Assembly: GCA_020349965.1 (NCBI GenBank)
Contig: CP070705.1
Location: forward strand, 2,170,418 to 2,234,417
Direction of reading: 5' to 3'
From: Caldifarciminota bacterium
GTDB taxonomy: Bacteria > Hydrothermota > Tepidihabitantia > SM23-42
Length of the DNA stretch: 64,000 bases
The notes under the pieces are model-generated. The model had not been told where the DNA came from. It made no database searches and worked only from the letters and a program-made list of their open reading frames with translations. This document shows, piece by piece, positions 8,281-17,573 of this stretch (positions are counted from its first letter, which is position 1; each line of letters begins with the position of its first letter). A program made the translations under genes and the position numbers.

Positions 8281-9758
8281 GGATGCGCGTATTATTATCA
8301 GGCCACAACATTGATCTCGATGGTCTACGGGAGATGAAGGGGGGAAAAGGTTTCTTGACACCGGAGTCGATATCCGCTGCCTACGCACGCATAAGCCGTA
8401 GCCCCAAATCGATCGAGTTACTCAGGGAGAATGCCCGACATGAGGCAGCCAAAGCCAGGGAGTCGAACCGCCGGATCATATTTGAAATGGGGCATCATTC
8501 AGTTGCCGAACACGCGGTCTTTAATTTCGATATCATCGGCATTTCACGACGGGCGGTTGAGGAATTCGAGAGGTTTCGTCTCTGTTCGTACACTGAGAAG
8601 TCGCAGCGCTACGTCACCTTGAAAGGTGATTACACCGTCCCCAGGGAACTGAAAGATAAGAGACTACGCGCCGAGTTCCGGAGCACTGTTCGACTGCAGA
8701 ATGATGCTTATCGCCTCATGTTACGGAAGATCGTTGAATATAATGATGTCCGTTTCCCGCAGTTAACGAGGCGACGAAAAGACAGACGTTTTCTGGAGAA
8801 CCTGGCAAAGGAGGATGCACGGTACATTCTTTCTATGGCAACGCAGACTCAGGTGGGCGCGACCATTAATGCACGCAACCTGGAATTGATGATACGCCGT
8901 TTCGCTTCCCAGGATTTGATCGAGATCAAGGAATTGGGAAACAAACTCTACCGGCTGGTAAAAAGAGTCGCACCGTCGATAATCCTTTTCTGCGAAGCAA
9001 ATGACTATGATCGGGAAACATACCGAGAAGTACGGAATCGTGCCCGCAATTTCTTGACCGCACATCCGGGGGCAAATTATCATGACGTACAACTAATTGA
9101 TCACACGCGGGGTGGAGATGAACGGATAATCGCCGCGCTCTTATCCGGCAGCACGGGCAGAGAATACCGTTTGTGCTGGAGTATCGTCAGAAAGATGTCG
9201 AGAAGGAAGAAGCTCGGTATTTTCAAAGAGGCGTGCAGCAGGTTGGAGTTGTATGACTCGATGCTCAGAGAATTCGAATTTGCGGATCTGTGCTATTCGG
9301 TCATAGTATCCGCAGGGTGCTTTGGGCAGCTGAAGCGACATCGCATGGCGTCGATGGTGTGGAGCGATTACGATCCGAACCTGGGCGTTACGGTTCCGGA
9401 GGCGGTCAGGGTGGTTGGTGAAGAGGGGAGATTTCTCGAGATAATAGACAGGACGAACAGAATCTACAGGAAGATAGAGAGAAGCTTCCCCGGCATCGGG
9501 AGTTACATTCTCACCAATGCACACCGCCGGCAGGTAATCATCAAGGTCAATATGCGAGAACTCTACCACATGTCGCGGTTGCGTGAAGATCCGACCGCGC
9601 AGTGGGATATTCGCGGCATAACTCATAAGATGTCAGCCCTGGCACGCAAGGCAATGCCGATAACGACTGCTCTCCTTTGCGGCAAGTCAGACTATCCTGA
9701 GGTATACAGAAAATTGTACGGACGTTACCCCAAGGTTAAACATGTTCCGCTTCCGTAG
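8277..9758 (+). CDS. thyX: Two-domain FAD-dependent thymidylate synthase (ThyX)
   Basis: 493 residues, about twice a normal ThyX. The N-terminal copy (~1-235) has MGHHSVAEHAVFNFDI and ERFRLCSYTEKSQRY, a ThyX signature with RHR changed to RFR but SxRY kept, plus the NARNLELMIRRFASQDL helix. The C-terminal copy (~240-493) has GQLKRHRMASMVW (RHR kept, SxRY lost) and MRELYHMSRLREDPTAQWDIR. Each copy therefore retains a different part of the signature, as expected for a fused pair forming composite active sites; long ThyX proteins of this kind occur in Chlamydia. ThyX makes dTMP from dUMP using methylene-THF and FADH2. It is the last gene of the operon. Confidence 0.85.
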   Translation: MRMRVLLSGHNIDLDGLREMKGGKGFLTPESISAAYARISRSPKSIELLRENARHEAAKARESNRRIIFEMGHHSVAEHAVFNFDIIGISRRAVEEFERFRLCSYTEKSQRYVTLKGDYTVPRELKDKRLRAEFRSTVRLQNDAYRLMLRKIVEYNDVRFPQLTRRRKDRRFLENLAKEDARYILSMATQTQVGATINARNLELMIRRFASQDLIEIKELGNKLYRLVKRVAPSIILFCEANDYDRETYREVRNRARNFLTAHPGANYHDVQLIDHTRGGDERIIAALLSGSTGREYRLCWSIVRKMSRRKKLGIFKEACSRLELYDSMLREFEFADLCYSVIVSAGCFGQLKRHRMASMVWSDYDPNLGVTVPEAVRVVGEEGRFLEIIDRTNRIYRKIERSFPGIGSYILTNAHRRQVIIKVNMRELYHMSRLREDPTAQWDIRGITHKMSALARKAMPITTALLCGKSDYPEVYRKLYGRYPKVKHVPLP

Positions 9759-9784
9759 GTCTCTTCCGGGATAACGTTCTTCCG

Positions 9785-9812
9785 TTGACTTACGGTTGTC
9801 AGTGGGTATAAT
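9785..9812 (+). promoter_or_regulatory. Promoter of tRNA-Leu
   Basis: -35 TTGACT (9785-9790), 16-bp spacer, -10 TATAAT (9807-9812), giving a ~50-nt 5' leader before the tRNA. Confidence 0.7.
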
Positions 9813-9867
9813 GCAGGCAGATGACCCATTCCCGTTGACTGTGATCTGTTATCAGTCATCGGTCTTG

Positions 9868-9951
9868 GCCGGGATGGCGGAATTGGCAGACGCACTAGGT
9901 TCAGGACCTAGCGCCCGCAAGGGTATAGGGGTTCAAATCCCCTTCCCGGCA
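9868..9951 (+). tRNA. tRNA-Leu (anticodon CAG)
   Basis: 84 nt. Acceptor GCCGGGA / TCCCGGC, anticodon stem CTAGG/CCTAG with loop TTCAGGA (CAG), a long variable arm (CGCCCGCAAGGGTA) typical of class II Leu tRNAs, and T-arm GGGGTTCAAATCCCC. CCA is not encoded. Confidence 0.96.
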
Positions 9952-9959
9952 TCATTCAT

Positions 9960-10493
9960 GTGAGTACGCTCGTCACAATCGGCAATTATCTGTTTCGCAT
10001 CCGGGCGGCCATCGCCGCCGTGGCCTTTGTTCTGATGGTTCTTGTGGCGAAGCCTGTGCACTCGCTGGCGGCACACATGCTCGTTCTTTGCGGATCAGCA
10101 ATCAGAATATGGGCCGCTGGTTATGTGGGCATGCACGCACGTAAGCCCGAATTCGTTGGAGAAATTGTCATAAGAAACGGCCCTTATCGGCTGTTCAGAC
10201 ACCCTTTATATATCGGTAATTTCTTTCTGGTGCTGGGTGTGATTGTTATGTATAACCCTCCCGCGTGGTTGAGCGCCATCTACCTCATCCTATTCGTAAT
10301 GATGTACGCGACGATCGTTCTCGGTGAGCTGGAGCACCTGAGAGGAAAACCCACGGGCGCAGTATGCTACAAAATAAAAAATCTTAACGGTGAAATATCA
10401 ACCTGGATCGTTATGGCTGCTATCTATTGTCTGTATTTTCTGCTGCTTTTTTGGAGCAACAATCCGGAAAATACTATCAATATCCTTCGATGA
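9960..10493 (+). CDS. Isoprenylcysteine carboxyl methyltransferase / phospholipid methyltransferase-like membrane protein
   Basis: 177 residues with about five hydrophobic helices and the ICMT/PEMT-family signature NGPYRLFRHPLYIGNF followed by a conserved Glu (GELEHL). Family members are SAM-dependent methyltransferases or uncharacterised bacterial relatives; the substrate is not identifiable. The GTG start lies 8 nt after tRNA-Leu with no Shine-Dalgarno, so expression probably depends on tRNA read-through and processing. The 3' end overlaps the convergent PBP1A gene by 17 bp. Confidence 0.75.
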   Translation: MSTLVTIGNYLFRIRAAIAAVAFVLMVLVAKPVHSLAAHMLVLCGSAIRIWAAGYVGMHARKPEFVGEIVIRNGPYRLFRHPLYIGNFFLVLGVIVMYNPPAWLSAIYLILFVMMYATIVLGELEHLRGKPTGAVCYKIKNLNGEISTWIVMAAIYCLYFLLLFWSNNPENTINILR

Positions 10494-12567
10494 TCGACTC
10501 GTCGATTTTCTGGAAATCCTCTCCGTAGTCGAACCGATCTCTGAAGACATGAGCGTCGCATGATTCTGTTGGTTCTGTTCCCTCGGCATAGACCTGATCG
10601 ACAACGTTAGGGCAAGTAGGTCTAGCCAGGAGTCCGGTCTGTACGCAGACGCGGGCGTGGGAGAGGCCGGTAGTTGGAATATCGAATTCCTCGTTCTGCA
10701 AGGTATCGATACGTGCCAGGAAATCGCCCCAGATCGGAGCCGAGACGAAGCCGCCCGTGGCACCTCTGAATATTCTATCGTTATTGTCATAACCGACCCA
10801 GATTCCGCACGCATATCGGGGAGTATAACCGATGAACCAGGCATCGCTGTAGTTATTCGTCGTGCCTGTCTTGCCCGCGGCCGGACCTTTGTAGTATTCA
10901 CGAACGCGATAACCGGTCCCGCCATTGACGACCGACTGCATTATATCGGTCATTATGAAACTCGTTTGAGCAGATATCCTTCTTTCAAGGAGCGGATTGT
11001 TTATTTCGATGAGTGTTCCGTCCTTATCTGTGATCTTCCTTATCAATATCGGTGTAGTACCCTCGCCAAGGTCAGCAATGGCGCCAGCGGCGCTGACCAT
11101 CTCCAGGAGATTGACCTCGCAGGCACCGAGGGCCAGCGATACGACCGGGAGGAGTGGTGATTCGACGCCGAGGTTGTGCGCGTATCGTACGACCAGTTCC
11201 GGTCCGATGCTTCTGATGAGTCTGATGGCAACGAGGTTTCGTGAATGTTTGAGGGCGTTTTTCACCGTTATCGGCCCCATGAATTTACGGTCATAGTTGG
11301 ACGGCCGGTAGATGCTGTCCATGCCGGGTACTTCGAGAACGATCGGAAGGTCGAGCACGATATCGGTTGGCGTGAAACCGTTATCGACGGCCGCCGTGAA
11401 GACGAATATCTTGAACGCGCTCCCCGCCTGGCGGTGAGCCTGGGTGGCGCGGTTAAATGGGCTCTGGGAGAAATTTCTTCCGCCGATCATGGCTTTGACC
11501 TCGCCGGCATGATAATCAATGAGGACGAGGGCGCCTTGAAGATAAGGTATTGCAATGACAGTATCGGCGATCCCGACCGAATCGTAATCAGACTTTGGGT
11601 GAGGCAGTTTTTGGTCCTTCTCCAATTTGCTAAGATGCTTTTCCAGTACCTCTTCAGCGGCCTTTTGCATGCGCGTGTTCATGGTCGTATAAATATTGGC
11701 ACCGCTCCGGTAGAGGAATTCGGGGCCGTATTTTAACTCCAGGTAGCGTCGTATTTCTTCCAGGAAATATTCACCCACACGTCTTTCCTTTTTCTGTTCG
11801 ACGACACCGAGCGGTTCGTTCACGGCACGTGTATAGTCTTCCAGGGAGATGACCTCGTTATCGAGCATCGCTTTGAGGACCAAGTTCCGACGTTGTATTG
11901 CGCGTTCAGGCCGCTTATATGGAGAATAGCCTTCTCCTTTGGGTAGGGCAACGAGCAGGGCGCATTCACTGAGCGTCAAGTCCGATACATCCTTATCATA
12001 GTAGTACGCGGCCGCCGTTGCCACGCCATAGTGTCCCTGCCCGAAGTTGATCTGGTTGAGGTACATTTCAAGTATTTCATCCTTGGTGAAGGCGCGTTCG
12101 ATCCTGACTGCCAGCGCCATCTCCTTGAGTTTCCGCATGATTGTCTGTTCCATGGTCAGGAACATGTTACGGGCAAGTTGCATCGTGATCGTACTGCCAC
12201 CCTGGACGATTCTCAGGTTAATAATATTGATCAACATCGATTTGAAGAAACGCAACATATCGACGCCCCAATGGTTGTAGAAACGCCTGTCCTCGATGCT
12301 TATGAATCCGTCCTTCAACCACTGAGGTACACGATCGAGGTTCGTCAATTCTCTGCGCTCGATGAAGAACTGGCTGATGATTTCGCCCTGATCATCATAC
12401 ACTTTCGTAGATATGGGTGGAGCGAAGAACGTGATCGAGTCCGCCGGCGGCAAGTCGCTGATGACCGCGAAATACGCTCCGATACCAAGCCCCAATACGA
12501 GGGGTATCGCAGTTATCAACGCCAGGCGCCAGATCTTTCTATTAGATTGCTTTTTCCGTCTCTTCAT
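10477..12567 (-). CDS. mrcA: Bifunctional penicillin-binding protein 1A
   Basis: 696 residues. N-terminal Lys/Arg cluster and one TM helix (~10-32). The GT51 glycosyltransferase contains EDRRFYNHWGVD, GGSTITMQLARN and EMYLNQINFGQG. The transpeptidase domain has AGSAFKI (SxxK), HSRN (SxN) and GKTGTTNN (KTG) motifs. It polymerises and crosslinks peptidoglycan in the periplasm. Third gene after accD and a MalK-type ATPase; its start lies inside the 3' end of the ATPase gene (26-bp overlap). Confidence 0.93.
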   Translation of the reverse strand: MKRRKKQSNRKIWRLALITAIPLVLGLGIGAYFAVISDLPPADSITFFAPPISTKVYDDQGEIISQFFIERRELTNLDRVPQWLKDGFISIEDRRFYNHWGVDMLRFFKSMLINIINLRIVQGGSTITMQLARNMFLTMEQTIMRKLKEMALAVRIERAFTKDEILEMYLNQINFGQGHYGVATAAAYYYDKDVSDLTLSECALLVALPKGEGYSPYKRPERAIQRRNLVLKAMLDNEVISLEDYTRAVNEPLGVVEQKKERRVGEYFLEEIRRYLELKYGPEFLYRSGANIYTTMNTRMQKAAEEVLEKHLSKLEKDQKLPHPKSDYDSVGIADTVIAIPYLQGALVLIDYHAGEVKAMIGGRNFSQSPFNRATQAHRQAGSAFKIFVFTAAVDNGFTPTDIVLDLPIVLEVPGMDSIYRPSNYDRKFMGPITVKNALKHSRNLVAIRLIRSIGPELVVRYAHNLGVESPLLPVVSLALGACEVNLLEMVSAAGAIADLGEGTTPILIRKITDKDGTLIEINNPLLERRISAQTSFIMTDIMQSVVNGGTGYRVREYYKGPAAGKTGTTNNYSDAWFIGYTPRYACGIWVGYDNNDRIFRGATGGFVSAPIWGDFLARIDTLQNEEFDIPTTGLSHARVCVQTGLLARPTCPNVVDQVYAEGTEPTESCDAHVFRDRFDYGEDFQKIDESIIEGY

Positions 12568-13609
12568 CGAAAATATAAAGTTTTTCGGGGTTAACCCGCA
12601 GGACGTGCATCTGTCCTACCCTGGGTTCAGCTTCCTCAGGCACGCGGGCGACGAGCATGGTGCTGCCACAGCGGCCGTATATATAAAGTTCATTGCCCAT
12701 CGGCTCGATTACGTCGACGATTATGGGTATTTGGGTGCCCTCGACAAGGGAGAAATCGGTGGGTCGGATGCCAATGACTACTGAGCGGCCAACATATCTC
12801 TCGAATTCCTTCTTGAGGGTCAACACAAGATCCGTACAGAAACAGGATATGTGGGTAGGGTCCTTCTTTATCGTGCCGCGGATGAAGTTCATCGGTGGGC
12901 TGCCGATAAATCCCGCCACGAACCTGTTTGCAGGTTTCTTGTAAAGAGTGATGGGGTCGGCGATTTGCTGTATCTCCCCGTCTTTCAGCACAACTATCTT
13001 CTGACCCAGGGTCATGGCCTCTACTTGGTCGTGTGTTACGTAGATTATCGTTGCATGTATCTTCTTGTGCAAGCGAGCAAGCTCGGCCCTCATCTGGACA
13101 CGCATTTTGGCATCAAGATTAGAGAGTGGTTCGTCGAAGAGGAATAGCTTTGGGTTGCGAACGATCGACCGGCCGAGGGCGACGCGCTGTCTTTGCCCGC
13201 CGGAAAGTTGCCGTGGTTTTCTATCGAGCAATTCGGTAATGTCGAGGGTTTTCGCCGCATCGATGACACTCTCTCTGATCTCGGACTTGGTGTATTTGCG
13301 CATCTGGAGTCCGAAAGCCATATTGTCGTAAACATTCATGTGCGGATATAGTGCATAATTCTGAAAGACCATTGCCACGTCGCGGTCCTTGGGAGATACA
13401 TCATTGACCCTGCGGCCGTCTATGTAGATTTCACCCGATGTCAGTTCCTCAAGACCGGCAATAAGCCTCAGAGTCGTCGTTTTGCCGCAACCAGAGGGGC
13501 CGACAAGGACCGTGAACTCCTCGGGATCAACTTCGAAAGAGATATCCTTGGCCGCGAATACATCCCGGCCATATATCTTTGTGACGTTCTCCAGGAGGAG
13601 TCTAGCCAT
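12542..13609 (-). CDS. ABC transporter ATPase, MalK/UgpC/MsmK type
   Basis: 355 residues. Walker A GPSGCGKTTTL, Q-loop QNYALYPHM, signature LSGGQRQRVALGR, Walker B LFLFDEP, H-loop VTHDQVEAM, and a C-terminal TOBE/OB regulatory region (~235-355). Such ATPases energise binding-protein-dependent sugar/glycerol-phosphate importers, and one ATPase often serves several importers. No permease or binding protein is nearby, so it is an orphan here. I use ATG at 13609, which overlaps the accD stop; a TTG at 13621 is an alternative four codons upstream. Confidence 0.9.
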   Translation of the reverse strand: MARLLLENVTKIYGRDVFAAKDISFEVDPEEFTVLVGPSGCGKTTTLRLIAGLEELTSGEIYIDGRRVNDVSPKDRDVAMVFQNYALYPHMNVYDNMAFGLQMRKYTKSEIRESVIDAAKTLDITELLDRKPRQLSGGQRQRVALGRSIVRNPKLFLFDEPLSNLDAKMRVQMRAELARLHKKIHATIIYVTHDQVEAMTLGQKIVVLKDGEIQQIADPITLYKKPANRFVAGFIGSPPMNFIRGTIKKDPTHISCFCTDLVLTLKKEFERYVGRSVVIGIRPTDFSLVEGTQIPIIVDVIEPMGNELYIYGRCGSTMLVARVPEEAEPRVGQMHVLRVNPEKLYIFDEETEKAI

Positions 13610-14432
13610 GCTTCCAGACAATATCTAGGATTTTTTTCAGGGTGTTTCGTAATTCTCTTCTCGACACTACGACATCCACCATCCCGTGGTCAAGCATGAA
13701 CTCAGAGCGCTGAAATCCCGGAGGAAGCTTGGCGCCGATCGTTTGTTCTATCACACGTGGGCCGGTAAATCCGAGAAGAGCGCCGGGTTCGGCGATTATG
13801 ATATCACCGAGGGAGGCATATGAAGCCATTACTCCGGCCGTGGTCGGATGGGTGAGGATCGAAATATAAGGTATTTTTTTCTGGTTGAGAAGCGCGAGTT
13901 CGGCTGATGTTTTAGCCAGTTGCATGAGCGAAAGAATCCCTTCTTGCATGCGTGCTCCGCCGGATGCCGAAAGGATGATGAGTGGAATTTCTTTTTCGTG
14001 GGCCAGTCTGATCGCACGTGCAACCTTCTCTCCTACCACGGAACCCATGCTGCCGCCCATGAATCCGAAATCCATGGCTACGAAGACGATGGGGTGCCCG
14101 CCGATCTTGCTCAGGCCGTAAACCACAGCATCCTTCATATGCATCTTCTGCTGCGCTTCTTTCATCTTCTTTTTATAACCGGGGAATTCCAGTGGGTCAT
14201 CTGATTCAAGGTCTGCATCCAATTCATCGAATTGCGAGTCGTCAAGTAAGAGAGTAATGTAGTCGCGGCAACTGATCCGAAAATGGAACTGGCATTTCAA
14301 ACATATCCACAGATTTTTCTCCAGTTCTTTTCGATAGAGAATTTCCCCGCAAGCCTCGCATTTCGCCCAGAGACCGTCGGGCAGCTGTAGTTTATCCTCG
14401 GGTTTGGCTTCGATTTTCTTCTTGAACCACAT
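13602..14432 (-). CDS. accD: Acetyl-CoA carboxylase carboxyltransferase subunit beta
   Basis: 276 residues. N-terminal four-Cys zinc finger (CEACGEILYRKELEKNLWIC..C), then the crotonase-like carboxyltransferase core with ILSASGGARMQEGILSLMQ, GGVMASYA-type (TTAGVMASYASLGD) and GFTGPRVIEQT. It transfers carboxyl from biotin to acetyl-CoA together with AccA, which is not in the window. The ATG is 6 bp after a TTGACA-N17-TACAAT promoter (leaderless). Confidence 0.95.
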   Translation of the reverse strand: MWFKKKIEAKPEDKLQLPDGLWAKCEACGEILYRKELEKNLWICLKCQFHFRISCRDYITLLLDDSQFDELDADLESDDPLEFPGYKKKMKEAQQKMHMKDAVVYGLSKIGGHPIVFVAMDFGFMGGSMGSVVGEKVARAIRLAHEKEIPLIILSASGGARMQEGILSLMQLAKTSAELALLNQKKIPYISILTHPTTAGVMASYASLGDIIIAEPGALLGFTGPRVIEQTIGAKLPPGFQRSEFMLDHGMVDVVVSRRELRNTLKKILDIVWKHG

Positions 14433-14438
14433 TGATGT

Positions 14439-14467
14439 ATTGTAGCCTAATTTCGAATAAATGTCAA
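14439..14467 (-). promoter_or_regulatory. Promoter of accD-ABC-mrcA operon
   Basis: -35 TTGACA (14462-14467), 17-bp spacer, -10 TACAAT (14439-14444), ATG of accD 6 bp downstream. Confidence 0.75.
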
Positions 14468-14495
14468 CATTTCATTGTTTTGCGCCGATCTTCGT

Positions 14496-15575
14496 TTAAC
14501 GGGGTGCCCGCAGGATTAGTACAATGCCGAAGCCGGCGAATACGATATTGGGCAACCAGGCTGCAAGAACCGGACTGAGAATACCGGCAACACCATATGC
14601 CCGGCTTGATTGAATGAATCCCCAGAATAGAAAGGAGAGGCCGATGCTTATTCCGAGACCGACTGCGATGCCGCCGCGCCGTAGGACGACTGAAATGGGC
14701 AAGGTTATTAACAAGAGCACCAGCGTGACGATAGGGTAAGAAAATCGGTAGTTCAATTCGACTTTTTCCTTAGATACATCCTGCCCGGCGCGCTGCCTTT
14801 TATTCACGAACGCGGCGATCTGCAGGAAATTCATCTCCTCGGGAGGGTGGATCCTCTTGAGGAAATCAGCTGGTTTTTCACGCAGTTCGGGCATCTGGAG
14901 CATGCCATATTTTGCCACGGTCTCATGTCCAAGAGAATCGAACTGGCGCACGGTCGCGTTCTCGAATACCCAGATGCCATCAAAGCGTCCGTGAGGTGCA
15001 TCGACCCGCCGTGTGATCTTATTCTGGGCAGAAGTCTGCCAGAGAACGACGTCGTCCATGGTACTGATCCTGCCGTCGTATTTCTTGATTGAATATATCC
15101 AGTTGTTCTCGCCGTAATAGAAGAAATTGCGGCGCCATATCTCTTCTCGCCTGGGGCGGCGGTTTATTCTTTCCTGCTCATGTTCGATGAGGCGCGTTTG
15201 AGCCCATACACCGACCGTTTCCTGAAAGATGAAGGTACCGACCGCGATGACGACGCCGGTCATGAGCAGAAGTTTGAAAAGCCGGTCAATACTCAATCCA
15301 CTGGTTTTGAGTACGAGCATTTCGCGATTCTTGGTCATGATTCCAAAGACGAGAAAGACCGCGATCATTGACGCAACAGGAATGAGAAGGATAGCGTATG
15401 AAGGCATTAGGTAGAGGTAGTAGATGGCAATATCCGTTGCAGTCGCGTTCTTCCCAAGGAATGTTCCAAGATTGTCGAAGAGATTGATGACAACGTAGAT
15501 GAAGATCGAGACGCCGAGGCATATGATCGCGTAGCGTAGGAAGTGTTTGAGTACGTAGCGATCGATGATGCTCAT
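14496..15575 (-). CDS. lptG: LptG-like LPS export permease (YjgP/YjgQ family)
   Basis: 359 residues from ATG 15575. Starts MSIIDRYVLKHFLRY, typical of the family; three N-terminal TM helices, a periplasmic beta-jellyroll (~120-270) and three C-terminal helices. It pairs with the upstream LptF-like gene through an ATGA overlap. LptF/G move lipopolysaccharide from the inner membrane onto the Lpt bridge with the LptB ATPase (not here). F/G assignment between the two paralogues rests mainly on order. An in-frame ATG at 15665 would lie inside the upstream gene and is rejected. Confidence 0.85.
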   Translation of the reverse strand: MSIIDRYVLKHFLRYAIICLGVSIFIYVVINLFDNLGTFLGKNATATDIAIYYLYLMPSYAILLIPVASMIAVFLVFGIMTKNREMLVLKTSGLSIDRLFKLLLMTGVVIAVGTFIFQETVGVWAQTRLIEHEQERINRRPRREEIWRRNFFYYGENNWIYSIKKYDGRISTMDDVVLWQTSAQNKITRRVDAPHGRFDGIWVFENATVRQFDSLGHETVAKYGMLQMPELREKPADFLKRIHPPEEMNFLQIAAFVNKRQRAGQDVSKEKVELNYRFSYPIVTLVLLLITLPISVVLRRGGIAVGLGISIGLSFLFWGFIQSSRAYGVAGILSPVLAAWLPNIVFAGFGIVLILRAPR

Positions 15576-16819
15576 TTCAAGATTCTTCGCAGCGGCGAAC
15601 GGTCGAATTCGGCTGCAAGGAACATATAGATTCCGGCGCCGAGTAGGATGATATTGGGTAGCCACATGCCCCAGAAGGCGGGAAAGTTTCTACGGTCGGC
15701 GAATTCCTCGCCCGCGATTACCATTACATAATACGAAGAAAAAAGGAAAACGCCGACAAGGATGCCGGCGATGCCGCCTCTTTTGAAGAGGTAACCCAGC
15801 GGTGCTCCGATAATCAAGAAAGCGAGGCATGCAAAAGCGAGGGAGAATTTCTTGTAGAGTGCCACCTGATAACGTGACAACTTGCGTTGTGTTCCTTCGA
15901 TTGTCTTGACCCGTCGTTCGATCTCAAAAGTTGCGCGGTCAACGGCAGCGGCGTCGCCGCGGAGATAATCATCGATTGCGGCGATGCCGATCTCGGAGAT
16001 CTCCTTGCGCAAGTTTGCGATCTTATTTGTGTTCTCTTCGATCATTTTTCTTAAATCGGGACTGGTCAGCTCGTTTTCGTTTCTATATCTGCGTTCTCTT
16101 CTTACGAAATCCGTGTTAAGTTTCATGTTGAGAATCTGTTTGTCGAACTGTGTTTTTTGGTATTTCATGCTATCGACCAGTTGATGCAATTCACCGTCGT
16201 ACAGAGTGAACCTAATTATATCATCCTCTTCGAAGCTCCTCAGATCTCCGCGCGGCGCAGTGATCAGTATGCCGTCCCGAGCATCATAGATGGTGACGTC
16301 GCGAATCGTCGAAAGACGTTCGTCCTTCTCACCGATGTATATCGTATAGCCGGGAAATTCGTTTGTGAATATGCCTTCGGTCAATCGTACTGCCGGCCGT
16401 TTGCGTGTCACATCTATCATCAGGTTGCGTACTCGGTGATTGGACTCGGGCAGAAAGTAGTTATTGAAGAAAGCCAAAAAGATCATGAAGACGAGTGTAA
16501 TCGCGAAAGGTACGCGCATGATCGATCTGAATGACAGGCCACTTGTTTTTAAAGCCAGAATTTCGTTATCCTGGGCTGCGCGGCCAAAACTCATTATGAC
16601 CGCGACAAGTATGGCCATGGGTGCAGTATAGGACAAGATGAGCGGCAGAGTGTAGATGAGGATTTGGCCGACTATCGCTATTGGCAATCCTTTTCTGACG
16701 AAGAGGTCGATAAGGCGGAAGAGTTCATTCATCAGCAGGATGAAAGTCAGTGCGATCATGGAGAAGAAGAACGGCGGTACGAATTCCCTGACAAAGTAGC
16801 GGTCGATGAGTCTAATCAA
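15572..16819 (-). CDS. lptF: LptF-like LPS export permease (YjgP/YjgQ family)
   Basis: 415 residues. Starts LIRLIDRYFVREF with the family's N-terminal amphipathic/TM1 pattern; TM helices near both ends and a large periplasmic domain containing a Lys/Glu-rich coiled segment (ENTNKIANLRKEISEIG). The TTG start at 16819 is chosen because an AAAGGA Shine-Dalgarno lies ~6 nt upstream and the family N-terminus begins there; the ATG at 16876 adds 19 unlikely residues. It overlaps the preceding lipoprotein stop by 8 bp. Confidence 0.82.
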   Translation of the reverse strand: MIRLIDRYFVREFVPPFFFSMIALTFILLMNELFRLIDLFVRKGLPIAIVGQILIYTLPLILSYTAPMAILVAVIMSFGRAAQDNEILALKTSGLSFRSIMRVPFAITLVFMIFLAFFNNYFLPESNHRVRNLMIDVTRKRPAVRLTEGIFTNEFPGYTIYIGEKDERLSTIRDVTIYDARDGILITAPRGDLRSFEEDDIIRFTLYDGELHQLVDSMKYQKTQFDKQILNMKLNTDFVRRERRYRNENELTSPDLRKMIEENTNKIANLRKEISEIGIAAIDDYLRGDAAAVDRATFEIERRVKTIEGTQRKLSRYQVALYKKFSLAFACLAFLIIGAPLGYLFKRGGIAGILVGVFLFSSYYVMVIAGEEFADRRNFPAFWGMWLPNIILLGAGIYMFLAAEFDRSPLRRILK

Positions 16820-17573
16820 AGCGATTCCTTTTGTCCAATCTGTCGAGCGCGCGGACGGCGGTAATGACGCTCGCAATTTGGTTTGGTATGATGTGGGTGT
16901 CGAATTCCAATATTTCTTGATCGACGAGTCTCATGTATGGAAGATAGAGGTATGATCTTGTCGGGATCTTCTGCACCCGATGGAGATTTCGAGGGTAGAC
17001 TGGTTCCACCAGGCGGTCGAGCAAAACGATGAGGTTTGCTGTTGTGAGCGTATCGTGTTCATACAGCTGCCCATCCGGAGAAAGGGGCAAGTAACCCCTT
17101 GATATGCAGAATACTATAGGATCGGTTTGCAGGGTCTTCCCGGCAGCACCGCACAGTAGTTCGGCAAGTAATTGGCGAGTCAATATAATGTGCATGTCGA
17201 CTTCTTTGCTCATGGGAGGTTGGAGGCGCGTGAGCATGTTGAAGAGCGCCTCATATTTTTCTTCCTCACGGTATAGGTAAACGAGGTTCAGATATATATT
17301 CTTATCTTTTATGTTCCGAAATGCCATTTTTTCGAGGACCTTAGTTTGGTCCTCTTGTCTATTCAGGTGTCTGTAACAATTGAAAAGGTAGTAGAGTGTC
17401 GAATCGCTGTCCGGAAATTTTCGATGGTGAGTATCGAAATATTCAACGGCTTCGGAATACTGCCTGTTCCTGAACAGTTGCAGGCCGCGTTCAAAATCGC
17501 TCCTGCGGTCGAGAAGAGAAGCACATCCAGCGAATACGACTACTATTGCCCAGAGACAATGGCGACACGACAT
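16812..17573 (-). CDS. Lipoprotein with TPR-like repeats
   Basis: 253 residues. N-terminus MSCRHCLWAIVVVFAGC ends in a VFAGC lipobox. The following helices (FERGLQLFRNRQYSEAVEYF, TLYYLFNCYRHLNR, IYLNLVYLYREEEKYEAL) are TPR-like. The C-terminal part (GYLPLSPDGQLYEHDTL...) resembles an SLH-like fold but too weakly to assign. Its start overlaps the preceding gene by 31 bp and its stop overlaps lptF, so it belongs to the lptFG operon and may assist envelope biogenesis (inference). Confidence 0.7.
   Translation of the reverse strand: MSCRHCLWAIVVVFAGCASLLDRRSDFERGLQLFRNRQYSEAVEYFDTHHRKFPDSDSTLYYLFNCYRHLNRQEDQTKVLEKMAFRNIKDKNIYLNLVYLYREEEKYEALFNMLTRLQPPMSKEVDMHIILTRQLLAELLCGAAGKTLQTDPIVFCISRGYLPLSPDGQLYEHDTLTTANLIVLLDRLVEPVYPRNLHRVQKIPTRSYLYLPYMRLVDQEILEFDTHIIPNQIASVITAVRALDRLDKRNRFD

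Noticed and set aside
15576..15665. Upstream ATG (15665) for lptG
   Set aside because: It would overlap lptF by 31 codons; the ATG at 15575 overlaps the lptF stop as ATGA and gives the family N-terminus.
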